Source: Deltaproteobacteria bacterium
Lineage (GTDB): Bacteria > Myxococcota_A > Polyangia > GCA-2747355
Direction of reading: 5' to 3'
Assembly (NCBI GenBank): GCA_020633415.1
Contig: JACKDQ010000009.1
Span: forward strand, 1 to 64,000
Length of the DNA: 64,000 nt
The notes below the pieces were generated by a model. It was not told where the DNA came from. It saw nothing but the letters and a program-made list of their open reading frames with translations, and made no database searches. How positions within the stretch are numbered: the stretch's first letter is position 1; the number at the start of each line of letters is the position of its first letter. This document shows, piece after piece, positions 34,742 through 42,015 of this stretch. The translations under genes and the position numbers were made by a program.

Positions 34742-35626
34742 CTACTGCGCGGGCTGGCAGTCCTTTTGCGGAATCCGAGTATCGCGGCGGGCGTCGCGAT
34801 AAACCACCGCCAGCGTGCCATCGCCGTTGTCTCGCTCGACTCTCGCCGGATGCCAACGCTGCGAACCCTTGAAGCGACAAAAGGCCAGATCGTTGGCGCG
34901 CCAACTGGTGCCGGTGGCTAGCGGTGCAACCTCATCTTTCGCCAGCACGCGAGGCGCGCTGCCGTCAGCCCAAGAGACCGTAATCTGACCTTGATCGTCG
35001 ATCGCTTTGACTGTGGCGTCCCACCAGCTGCTCTTTTGCCAGAGCGCCAGCACCGGTTGATTCACGCTCACCAACTGGCCGGCGCTCCGTGGGGCTTTGG
35101 GTGTGATCTCTTTGGAAAGGCGCTGCACGCTCAGCGCGTGGTCGACGCGTCGCGCGATGAAATCGCTCAGCGTCGCGGGAACCGCCAGCACGTCGCTGGC
35201 AGCGAGGTCGAGCGACTGGCCATCGGGCATGGCGAGCACCTTGAGCGTGTGGCCGCCGAGGGCGACAACTTTGCAGGGCTGCCAATGGGCGGCTTGCCCG
35301 CTGGAGTCCTCACGCCGGCAGATCGCCGAACCTAGCGCGTGCGCCACCGACTTGAGTTCGATCACCCACTCACGGGGCAGCAGCGAGCTTTCCGGTGGTG
35401 GCTGATCCCAAGCGACCTTTACCAAACGGTGGTGAACGGTGATCACCGTCGCGTCGTAGAAGGCGTCGCGCCAGCGCCCAACCACGCGTTGTCCAGGCGC
35501 AAGCCCCGCCCCGGCGTGAATCGCGTCGATACCACTCGGAACCAGATAGACTTTGCAGCCCACCGTGGACAGCGCGCTGGCCAACAATAGCGCCAACGGG
35601 CGCCAGGGTTCTCGTCGTTTGTTCAT
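34742..35626 (-). CDS. Lipoprotein with three Tudor/Agenet-like segments
   Basis: The 294-residue protein has a signal peptide with lipobox STVGC. The mature part contains several short barrel-like segments in which a hydrophobic strand is followed by W-D-A-T-V or W-H-P-A-R-V: 'GRWRDAFYDATVITVHHRLVKV', 'ALWQKSSWWDATVKAIDDQGQ' and 'CRFKGSQRWHPARVERDNGDG'. This pattern resembles Tudor, Agenet or SH3-like domains. In eukaryotes these bind methylated residues; in a bacterial lipoprotein the role is unknown. I prefer the ATG at 35626 over the GTG immediately before it. The gene is convergent with the VWA lipoprotein and stands alone. Confidence 0.75.
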   Translation of the reverse strand: MNKRREPWRPLALLLASALSTVGCKVYLVPSGIDAIHAGAGLAPGQRVVGRWRDAFYDATVITVHHRLVKVAWDQPPPESSLLPREWVIELKSVAHALGSAICRREDSSGQAAHWQPCKVVALGGHTLKVLAMPDGQSLDLAASDVLAVPATLSDFIARRVDHALSVQRLSKEITPKAPRSAGQLVSVNQPVLALWQKSSWWDATVKAIDDQGQITVSWADGSAPRVLAKDEVAPLATGTSWRANDLAFCRFKGSQRWHPARVERDNGDGTLAVVYRDARRDTRIPQKDCQPAQ

Positions 35627-35718
35627 CACGCGATCTAATACGCTTTGGCGCCCAAAAAGTTCATCAAGTTGATATCAACGGCCGTATCCTCGCTCGGCTT
35701 GCAGAACGCCCTTGCCCG

Positions 35719-36303
35719 CTAGGCGGCCTTCGGCACCTTGCCAAGTCGCAAGTCCTCGAGGGGGATCGCCAACACCGCCTCAAGCATCGCCTTGTTCTGA
35801 GGGATCAAGTCCTGGCGCCACATCGGCAAGTAGGCCTTCATACCCGCGACCAGCTCGTTGATCGAAAAATGCCCCGTGGCTTGAATGTAGGCCGCCAAGG
35901 CCACCATATTACCGAGTTTGGGCGCACCCATCTTGATCGCGATGTCACTGATCGGCATTCCCAGCGGACGACAGCCCTCGGGAGGCTGGCCATCGCTGAT
36001 CACCGAGGTGTTGTAGATCAACAGTGCGCCTGGCTTGAGCTGACGACCGTAGACTTCAAGCGCCTTTTTGTCGAAAGCGAAGACAACGCTGTAGCTCTCG
36101 ACGACGGGACTGACGATCTCACCGGCCGAGATCACCGTGGTGCCTTCGACCAGGCTCCCGCGCGTCTCGGGGTTGTAGTTGGATGAGTAGGCGACGTTGA
36201 GCCCCTTGTTGAGCGCCGCGTAGCTCAGCGTCTTGAGAATCGTCAGCAAGCCGTCGCCGCCTTTGCCGCGTCCGCCGATCGCCTCAAAAGAAATCTTCGA
36301 CAT
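35719..36303 (-). CDS. 2-oxoacid:ferredoxin oxidoreductase, gamma subunit
   Basis: The 194-residue protein has the gamma-domain signature of pyruvate/2-ketoacid ferredoxin oxidoreductases: FEAIGGRGKGGDGLLTILKTLSYAA, NYNPETRGSLVEGTTVIS and a terminal GNMVALAAYIQATG segment. It is the last gene of the D-alpha-beta-gamma cluster, 2 bases after the beta subunit. The complex oxidatively decarboxylates a 2-oxoacid to an acyl-CoA, passing electrons to ferredoxin. It is cytoplasmic and is usually tied to anaerobic or microaerobic metabolism. The substrate is discussed under the alpha subunit. Confidence 0.93.
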   Translation of the reverse strand: MSKISFEAIGGRGKGGDGLLTILKTLSYAALNKGLNVAYSSNYNPETRGSLVEGTTVISAGEIVSPVVESYSVVFAFDKKALEVYGRQLKPGALLIYNTSVISDGQPPEGCRPLGMPISDIAIKMGAPKLGNMVALAAYIQATGHFSINELVAGMKAYLPMWRQDLIPQNKAMLEAVLAIPLEDLRLGKVPKAA

Positions 36304-36305
36304 CG

Positions 36306-37085
36306 CTACTTCGGCTCCTTGACCGTGCCTTGAACGAAGTATTTCGAGACCTCGTCCTCGATCAGTTGGTTGGCGGTGACGGGCGTGAACGTCTGCGCGC
36401 CCTTCCAGTTGACGTTGCAGTTGCCCAAGAAGTCGATCAGCTTGATCCCTTTGACACCGTCGACGTGATACTCGAAGGCTTTCTTGAGGGTCTTTTTGGC
36501 ACGGAAGACATTCTTACCGGTGGTGATGCGCTCGCGAGCGGCGAAAACACAGCCGGGCAACGCCTTGGCCAGCTCGACGATATCGAGCGGATATCCCATG
36601 ATCTCTTTGTCCCGGCCTTGGATGAACGTCGTTGTCGGCACGACTTCGCTGGTCGTCGGCCCAAGCTGACCACCCGTCATGCCGTAAGCGTTGTTGTTGT
36701 AGATCAGCACGATGAAGTTTTCGCGCCGCGCACAAGCGTGGAGCAAACCGGCCAGACCGATCGCACAGGCGTCACCGTCGCCGGAATACTGAACGACCAC
36801 GCGATCGGGCAAGACGCGCGAAACACCGGTGGCCACGTCGGAGGCGCGACCATGGGGAACCGCCATGCGCTTGATGTTCTGCACAAAGAGCGAGGCGGTG
36901 CCGCAGCCAACGCCGGCGATCATCACCGCGCGCTCCTGAATGCCCAACTCTTCGATCACCTCGGAAAGCAGCACATTGACCGTGCCGTGGCCGCAACCGG
37001 CGCAGAACGTCACGGGCATCGCCGCATTATAGGCCTCGGAGGCTGGAGAAACTTTTTCGGCGGGAATGTCCCGATAGTCACTCAT
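36306..37085 (-). CDS. 2-oxoacid:ferredoxin oxidoreductase, beta (TPP-binding) subunit
   Basis: The 259-residue protein carries the thiamine-diphosphate-binding domain: PVTFCAGCGHGTVNVLL, VGCGTASLF, and the GDG...NN motif in YSGDGDACAIGLAGLLHACARR followed by YNNNAYGMTGGQLGPTT. The ATG at 37085 shares one base with the alpha-subunit stop (TAATG), fixing the start; the longer open frame upstream is alpha-subunit sequence. Together with alpha, gamma and the ferredoxin-like subunit it makes a four-subunit 2-oxoacid:ferredoxin oxidoreductase. Confidence 0.94.
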   Translation of the reverse strand: MSDYRDIPAEKVSPASEAYNAAMPVTFCAGCGHGTVNVLLSEVIEELGIQERAVMIAGVGCGTASLFVQNIKRMAVPHGRASDVATGVSRVLPDRVVVQYSGDGDACAIGLAGLLHACARRENFIVLIYNNNAYGMTGGQLGPTTSEVVPTTTFIQGRDKEIMGYPLDIVELAKALPGCVFAARERITTGKNVFRAKKTLKKAFEYHVDGVKGIKLIDFLGNCNVNWKGAQTFTPVTANQLIEDEVSKYFVQGTVKEPK

Positions 37086-38137
37086 TAGGCGGCCTCCTTC
37101 TTGGCAAACGATTCGAGCGCAGCAAGCAGCTTGGCGGGCGGAATCACCTTCGCCGGGTGGCCACAAAAGTCGATCGGACAACGCCCCTCGACGGCCAAGC
37201 GCACGTCGGTAAGGATTTGCCCCATGTTCATCTCGGTAACCAACACGCCCGCCACGTTTGCCGCGACCTCGCGCAGCGCTTGCTCGGCAAAGGGATAGAG
37301 CGTGATCGGTCGGAACAAGCCGACCTTGATCCCTCGCTGGCGAGCGACGAGGACCACTTCTTTAGCGACGCGCGCCATGATACCAAAGGCAACGATCACG
37401 AACTGCGCGTCATCGAGCTGATAGGCCTCATAGCGCGCTTCTTCGGCCTGCATCTTTTGATATTTCTCGGCGAGCCGATAGACAGTATGGGTGTCGAGGT
37501 CGGGGGTCATGTAGCTGGAGATTACCGAGGCACCCTTGTCTGCCATCGAGGCCCGATAGGGATATTTGCGCGGCTCGAGCGGCGTAACGTCGCCAACGAC
37601 CTCCATCATGTTCGACATGAAGCCATCGATCGCCACGAACACCGGCGTCTTGTAACGGTCGGCGAGGTCAAAGGCCTCATAGGTTAGCTGCGCGGCTTCC
37701 TGGCAGGACGACGGCGCATAGATCGGCAAGTGATAGTCACCGTTGCCACCGCCCTTGAGCATGCGAATGTCGCTTTGCGCCGGCAAGAGTCCCGCCGAGA
37801 CGCCCACATGGGCACGGGTCAACACGCCAACGACCATCGGCAACTCGGCGCCTGCCGCGTTGGCTAGACCGTCGATCATCAAGGTCAGCCCGGGACCTAC
37901 CGACGCCGTCATCACGCGCGCACCCGACGCTGATGCACCGAAGCAGGCCATGATCGACGAGATTTCGTCGTTGAGCTGTTGAAAGATCCCCCCAGCAGCC
38001 GGCAGCGCCTGGGACATATACTCCAAGAGCTCGGTCTGGGGCGTGATCGGATAGCCGGCAAAATATCGGCAATTAGCAGCCATCGCTCCCAAGCCCATCG
38101 CGTGGGCACCACACATCAGCTTCTTTTCCCCTGCCAT
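37085..38137 (-). CDS. vorB: 2-oxoacid:ferredoxin oxidoreductase, alpha subunit, VorB-like
   Basis: The 350-residue protein has the N-terminal pyrimidine-binding domain (CRYFAGYPITPQTELLEYMS, NDEISSIMACFGASASGARVMT, SVGPGLTLMIDGLANAAG) and a C-terminal transketolase-like domain (VGLFRPITLYPFAEQALREVA). The substrate-loop region reads LLPAQSDIRMLKGGGNGDYH followed by APSSCQEAAQLT. This matches the PSQSD...KGGGHGDYR...APxSVQE pattern of VorB (3-methyl-2-oxobutanoate:ferredoxin oxidoreductase) better than the GPSTGxPTRTxQxDL of 2-oxoglutarate (Kor) enzymes. Branched-chain 2-oxoacids are therefore the favoured substrates. It follows the ferredoxin subunit by 3 bases. Confidence 0.85.
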   Translation of the reverse strand: MAGEKKLMCGAHAMGLGAMAANCRYFAGYPITPQTELLEYMSQALPAAGGIFQQLNDEISSIMACFGASASGARVMTASVGPGLTLMIDGLANAAGAELPMVVGVLTRAHVGVSAGLLPAQSDIRMLKGGGNGDYHLPIYAPSSCQEAAQLTYEAFDLADRYKTPVFVAIDGFMSNMMEVVGDVTPLEPRKYPYRASMADKGASVISSYMTPDLDTHTVYRLAEKYQKMQAEEARYEAYQLDDAQFVIVAFGIMARVAKEVVLVARQRGIKVGLFRPITLYPFAEQALREVAANVAGVLVTEMNMGQILTDVRLAVEGRCPIDFCGHPAKVIPPAKLLAALESFAKKEAA

Positions 38138-38140
38138 CTT

Positions 38141-38392
38141 TTAGCCTGCTGCCTGCGCTGCTTTGAGCGCCTTTTTGTCGAACCGATAGACGTCGATCGC
38201 ACGGTCGGGACAGATCATCGCGCAGAGGTTGCAGGCGATGCACTTGGACATCTCGCTGACCTCGACGACGTTGAGACCGCGCCGATTGACTCGACTGCTC
38301 TTGACGATGATCTCGACCGGGCACTCGGGAATGCAGAGGTCACAGCCCTTGCACCGATTGTCGATAATTTCGATGTAGCCTAGTTGCGCCAT
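38141..38392 (-). CDS. 2-oxoacid:ferredoxin oxidoreductase, 2x[4Fe-4S] ferredoxin subunit
   Basis: The 83-residue subunit has two cluster-binding motifs, CKGCDLCIPECPVEII and CIACNLCAMICPDRAID, each C-x2-C-x2-C-x3-C-P. It passes electrons from the TPP-containing core to free ferredoxin. I prefer the ATG at 38392, which starts directly before the conserved GYIEIIDNRCKGC; an in-frame ATG at 38413 is possible, and neither has a strong ribosome-binding site. It is the first gene of the operon. A small inverted repeat, GAAC-N4-GTTC, lies about 70 bases upstream. Confidence 0.93.
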   Translation of the reverse strand: MAQLGYIEIIDNRCKGCDLCIPECPVEIIVKSSRVNRRGLNVVEVSEMSKCIACNLCAMICPDRAIDVYRFDKKALKAAQAAG

Positions 38393-38462
38393 AAGGGCGG
38401 GTATGTAGCGCATTTCGCCGGTGGTCACCAGCGACCGGTGGCTAAGTGGCCAGAAAAATAAT

Positions 38463-38474
38463 GAACGTTTGTTC
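38463..38474. promoter_or_regulatory. Short inverted repeat upstream of the oxidoreductase operon
   Basis: GAAC-GTTT-GTTC (4-base arms) lies in an AT-rich patch between the ferredoxin-subunit gene and the convergently placed end of a lipoprotein gene. On the minus strand a CATTAT -10-like hexamer overlaps it, so a repressor bound here could block transcription. The arms are short and the claim is weak. Confidence 0.3.
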
Positions 38475-38527
38475 GACGACGCTGTACTTTTGCCGGCCGC
38501 GCGCCGCGACCGAGACCAACCGAATTG

Positions 38528-39223
38528 CTATTTGTCGCCAGGTAGCTGCCAGCCGCACCCCTGGTTGAGCCGGTAGATCAGGTTGTGATCGGCGACCTGA
38601 CAGATGTCCGGCGATTCAAAGGAGCCCTCTACTTCGCCGGTGCGCTCGTTGGTGCAGGTGCACAGATACCGATTGCCGTCAGGCTGGCTGCACTCGAAAC
38701 GCCGATCGCCGGGACCGGGACAGCGAAAGTAGCCCAGGCACAACGGCAACTTGAACGGTCCAGGCGGTCGATCGAGCGTCGCCGACTCGCAGTCCCATCC
38801 CGTCGGGGAATCGATGACATTCGAACCGCCGTCTGCTTTGGGCGCCTTGGTTTTCCCGTCGCCATCGGGAATCGCCGTCGCGAGCTTACTATCGGTGTAG
38901 GTCACACAACCGGTCAGATCCTTGACCGTGTATTGACACAGCGCTGCCCCGCTGGTTGTTGCCGCCGATAGCTGCGCGACGCACGGCCCGCTGAGCCCGC
39001 CGATCTCGATCGTCTCACCGGCCTGGCACTCGGCGATGCCTTGGTTCTTGGCGGTCACCGAGGTAGCCCAATCACAGATCGTCTGCCGGTCGGTACGCCC
39101 CAACTGGCAGAGCGAGGTATGCTCGCTGGCCTCCAACTCGGGTGTGGTGAGGCCCCGGTCGCCGCAAGCGCCGAGGCTGAGCAGCAGCATGGCGCCGATC
39201 AAGTACACGGTTCGACAGATCAT
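38528..39223 (-). CDS. Cysteine-rich lipoprotein
   Basis: The 231-residue protein starts at an ATG with a strong AAGGAG site 6 bases upstream. The signal peptide ends in the lipobox LGAC. The mature part has about a dozen cysteines (for example SLCQLG, TICDW, AECQAGE, GPCVAQ, ALCQYTV, GYFRCPGPG, RYLCTCTNE, DICQV, QGCGW), suggesting a disulfide-bonded surface protein. No known domain is recognised. It is divergent from glyA across 177 bases, and a hairpin followed by seven T's lies in its leader on the same strand. Confidence 0.8.
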   Translation of the reverse strand: MICRTVYLIGAMLLLSLGACGDRGLTTPELEASEHTSLCQLGRTDRQTICDWATSVTAKNQGIAECQAGETIEIGGLSGPCVAQLSAATTSGAALCQYTVKDLTGCVTYTDSKLATAIPDGDGKTKAPKADGGSNVIDSPTGWDCESATLDRPPGPFKLPLCLGYFRCPGPGDRRFECSQPDGNRYLCTCTNERTGEVEGSFESPDICQVADHNLIYRLNQGCGWQLPGDK

Positions 39224-39295
39224 TTGAGTCTCCTTGGCGGTTGCCCCACATCGCAGGGCCAAGACAAACAGCCGTGTCGCGGCCGGATCTACGAT

Positions 39296-39347
39296 AAAAA
39301 AAGCGCCGATGGGTCGGCAAATCCCCTTGCGACTGCCAAGTCGGCGC
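39296..39347 (-). terminator. Hairpin plus T-tract in the leader of the Cys-rich lipoprotein gene
   Basis: Read on the minus strand, GCGCCGA (39341-39347) pairs perfectly with TCGGCGC (39303-39309), with an inner GGCA/TGCC stem, and is followed directly by seven T's (39296-39302). That is the form of an intrinsic terminator, but it precedes a gene 73 bases downstream and follows none on this strand, so it may be an attenuator or mark the end of a small RNA. Confidence 0.55.
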
Positions 39348-39400
39348 AATAACTTCTGGTTTACACAGCAACGGACCACTACCGCGCAGGGAGGCCCCCC

Positions 39401-40654
39401 ATGTCCCGACATCCACACATCGCAGCGACCGACCCCGAACTCGATGATCTGCTCGGACAAGAGGAACGGCGCCAGGCTGAGTGCATTCGTTTGATCCCTT
39501 CGGAAAACTACGTATCGAGCGCCGTGCTCGAAGCCACCGGCAGCGTACTGACCAACAAATACTCGGAGGGCTATCCGGGACGGCGCTACTACGAGGGACA
39601 ACAGGTGATCGATCAGGTCGAACAATTGGCCCGCGATCGCGCCAAGGCGCTGTTTTCCGCCGACTTTGCCAACGTGCAACCCTACTCCGGTTCGCCAGCC
39701 AACCTAGCGGTCTACTTCGCCTTCTGTCAGCCCGGGGACACGGTGATGGGCATGGCGCTACCGCATGGTGGCCATCTGACGCACGGTTGGAACGTCAGCA
39801 TCAGCGGCGCGTACTTCAATTCCGTTCAATACGGCGTCGATCGCGAGACGCAGCGCATCGACTACGACCAAGTGCGGGCCCTGGCGCTTGAGCATCGGCC
39901 CAAGCTGTTATGGGCCGGCGCCACCGCATACCCGCGGGTGATCGACTTCGAGGCGTTTGCCAGCATCGCCAAAGAGATCGACGCGCTGTTCATCGCCGAC
40001 ATCGCTCACATCGCAGGTCTGGTCGCCGGCGGTGCGCATCCCAGCCCGGTGCCCCATGCTGATGTGGTGACCACCACCACCCACAAAACCCTGCGCGGCC
40101 CACGTGGCGGAATGATCCTCTGCAAGAAGGCGCACCGCAAGAAGATCAACGCCGCGGTGTTTCCTGGCCTTCAGGGTGGCCCGCATAACCACACGACCGC
40201 CGCACTCGCTGTTGCGCTCAAAGAAGCCGCAACACCGGCGTTCAAGCAATACGCCGCGCAGATCGTGCAGAACAGTCGCGCACTCGCCGAAGCGCTGCTT
40301 GCGCGTGGCTTTGATTTGGTGACCGGCGGCAGCGACAACCATCTACTGCTGATCGACCTGACAGCAAAGAACGTCCCCGGCAAAGTCGCCGCTCAGGCGC
40401 TCGACCGTGCGGGGATCGTCTGCAACTACAACACCGTGCCCTTCGATCCGCGCAAACCGTTCGACCCGAGTGGCCTGCGCCTCGGCACGCCGGCGATCAC
40501 CTCGCGCGGCATGGGCCTCGAGCAGATGAAGCAACTCGGGCACTGGATCGATCAGGTGGTCGCGGCGCCTGAAGACGAGACGGTGATCGCTCGGATCCGC
40601 GGCGAGGTCATCGAACTTTGCGCCCAATTTCCGGCTCCCGGCCTGGCAGACTAA
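39401..40654 (+). CDS. glyA: Serine hydroxymethyltransferase
   Basis: GlyA interconverts serine and glycine with tetrahydrofolate as one-carbon carrier. The 417-residue protein has RLIPSENYVSSAVLEATGSVLTNKYSEGYPG, the PLP-binding lysine (Lys229) in VTTTTHKTLRGPRGG, and the typical length and C-terminus. A good ribosome-binding site (GGGAGG) precedes the ATG. The MORN-like lipoprotein gene begins 10 bases after its stop, possibly read through. No glycine riboswitch pattern is seen in the 177-base upstream region. Confidence 0.97.
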   Translation: MSRHPHIAATDPELDDLLGQEERRQAECIRLIPSENYVSSAVLEATGSVLTNKYSEGYPGRRYYEGQQVIDQVEQLARDRAKALFSADFANVQPYSGSPANLAVYFAFCQPGDTVMGMALPHGGHLTHGWNVSISGAYFNSVQYGVDRETQRIDYDQVRALALEHRPKLLWAGATAYPRVIDFEAFASIAKEIDALFIADIAHIAGLVAGGAHPSPVPHADVVTTTTHKTLRGPRGGMILCKKAHRKKINAAVFPGLQGGPHNHTTAALAVALKEAATPAFKQYAAQIVQNSRALAEALLARGFDLVTGGSDNHLLLIDLTAKNVPGKVAAQALDRAGIVCNYNTVPFDPRKPFDPSGLRLGTPAITSRGMGLEQMKQLGHWIDQVVAAPEDETVIARIRGEVIELCAQFPAPGLAD

Positions 40655-40664
40655 GGCGGCAGAC

Positions 40665-41438
40665 TTGCGGCAAAGCGGCGTTTCAGCCTGGATCCTGATC
40701 GCCGCCTGCGTCGGCGGTTGTGACAATCTACGCGTCTCGGCAGGACCGGTGATCGACGGACGCGGCCGGTTCGCTGACTGCCCCAAGGGCACGCGCTTCG
40801 CTAAGCAGCAGCGCGAGCAGGGTTTGATCGAGTGGTGCACGCGGCCCGATGGGACGAAACACGGACGTTGGGCGAGCTACTTTCCGAGCGGCAACCCACG
40901 CTTGATCGGCGGCTATCAAAACGGTCGCAGAACAGGCACTTGGACGCGGTTCCATCGAAACGGCTCGAAGAAATCTCACGGGAAATTTGTCCGCGGGACG
41001 GCAGTCGGCACTTGGGAGTCGTGGCACACAAACGGCAAGCTCAAGGCGCGCGGCAACTTCGTCGACGGATCGATGCACGGCGCCGCCTGGCAATACTGGC
41101 AAAACGGCAAACTGCGCGCCCATGGATCCTATGACCAGGGTCGCCGCCACGGCCCCTGGACCTTTTATGCGCGCAGTGGTGAGCGGGCGATCAGCGCACA
41201 CTATCGTGATGGCGAGCGTGACGGGCGCTGGATCTATTTTCACCCCAGTGGGCGGATCCGCGCCGCCGGCGACTATCGCTCGGGACGCCGTCAAGGTGCG
41301 TGGTCGCTTTACGACACTGCCGGACAATTGATTCACCGCGGCGAATACAGCGGCGGGATGGCCGTAAAGCGATCGGCCGACGAACACGCTGCCGATGCAG
41401 CGGGCTCGGCCGGCAACCCGCTAGAACTCGATCGCTAG
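40665..41438 (+). CDS. MORN-like (YwqK-type) repeat lipoprotein
   Basis: The 257-residue protein starts at a TTG preceded by AAGGCGG. It has a short signal peptide with lipobox-like VGGC. From about residue 60 there are six or seven repeats of roughly 23 residues, patterned G-x-W-x-x-(Y/F)-x-x-x-G-x-x-x-x-x-G-x-(Y/F)-x-x-G-x-x-x-G (for example TGTWTRFHRNGSKKSHGKFV and GRWIYFHPSGRIRAAGDYRS). These are the MORN-variant repeats found in proteins annotated as YwqK family. Despite the 'antitoxin' label in databases, nothing here suggests a toxin pair. The role is unknown. It closely follows glyA. Confidence 0.85.
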   Translation: MRQSGVSAWILIAACVGGCDNLRVSAGPVIDGRGRFADCPKGTRFAKQQREQGLIEWCTRPDGTKHGRWASYFPSGNPRLIGGYQNGRRTGTWTRFHRNGSKKSHGKFVRGTAVGTWESWHTNGKLKARGNFVDGSMHGAAWQYWQNGKLRAHGSYDQGRRHGPWTFYARSGERAISAHYRDGERDGRWIYFHPSGRIRAAGDYRSGRRQGAWSLYDTAGQLIHRGEYSGGMAVKRSADEHAADAAGSAGNPLELDR

Positions 41439-41521
41439 GCAACACCGGCGCCGCTCTTCAGCAAATCCCTGAAAATCGAATAATCAGTTTTCGTAACGAG
41501 GGCTTAGCGAGCCGCCGGGAC

Positions 41522-41550
41522 TTCACCGTGGCGCCTGTCCTTGCTACGAT
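41522..41550 (+). promoter_or_regulatory. Possible sigma-70-type promoter for the hemerythrin gene
   Basis: TTCACC and TACGAT are separated by 17 bases, each matching 4 of 6 positions of the -35 and -10 consensus. Initiation would fall about 30 bases before the bacteriohemerythrin ATG. A modest match found by eye. Confidence 0.35.
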
Positions 41551-41586
41551 TTCGATCCCGCAACACCAGCAGACGGAGAAAGCACC

Positions 41587-41994
41587 ATGGCGTTCATCCA
41601 GTGGTCGGATGATCTCAGTGTCGGAGTCAGCAAGATCGATCAGCAGCACCGAGAGTTGGTACGGATGGTCAACCAGCTGCACGATGCGATGTCGCAAGGC
41701 AAAAGCAAGGACGTGCTCGGCGGACTACTCGAAGAACTGGCCGGGTATACGGTGCAGCACTTTCAGACGGAAGAGCAGCTGTTCGACACCCACAGTTTCC
41801 CAGCCGCTGAGGCACACAAAAAGGCGCATGCCGAGCTGACACAGGAAGTCGTGTCGTTCAAGCAGCGCTTCGACAAGGGCGAGGTGATGCTCAGCGTCCA
41901 GCTGATGAACTTCCTCAAAAACTGGCTGGTCGACCACATTCAAGGCGACGATATGAACGCCGGCGATTTTCTCGCCTCTCGCGGGATGAGCTAG
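41587..41994 (+). CDS. Bacteriohemerythrin
   Basis: Hemerythrins bind O2 at a non-heme diiron site. The 135-residue protein is the single-domain form, with the iron ligands visible in order: DQQHREL, TVQHFQTEEQLFD, EAHKKAHAEL and DHIQGDDMNAG. The opening FIQWSDDLSVGVSKIDQQH is the family signature. GGAGAAAG precedes the ATG. It may store, deliver or sense oxygen, useful in a cell that also has an oxygen-sensitive ferredoxin oxidoreductase (encoded about 4 kb away), but no direct link is shown. Confidence 0.96.
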   Translation: MAFIQWSDDLSVGVSKIDQQHRELVRMVNQLHDAMSQGKSKDVLGGLLEELAGYTVQHFQTEEQLFDTHSFPAAEAHKKAHAELTQEVVSFKQRFDKGEVMLSVQLMNFLKNWLVDHIQGDDMNAGDFLASRGMS

Positions 41995-42015
41995 CCGGCG
42001 GCTGGCGAGGGTTGC

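Noticed and set aside
37157..37687. Plus-strand frame opposite the VorB-like gene
   Set aside because: Shadow of a gene with strong family motifs on the other strand.
39224..39400. Glycine riboswitch in front of glyA
   Set aside because: No tandem glycine-aptamer motifs were found; the visible hairpin is oriented to the opposite strand.
40665..41438. Toxin-antitoxin module (the family is often labelled YwqK antitoxin)
   Set aside because: The protein is a lipoprotein with MORN-like repeats, and no toxin-like gene is adjacent.
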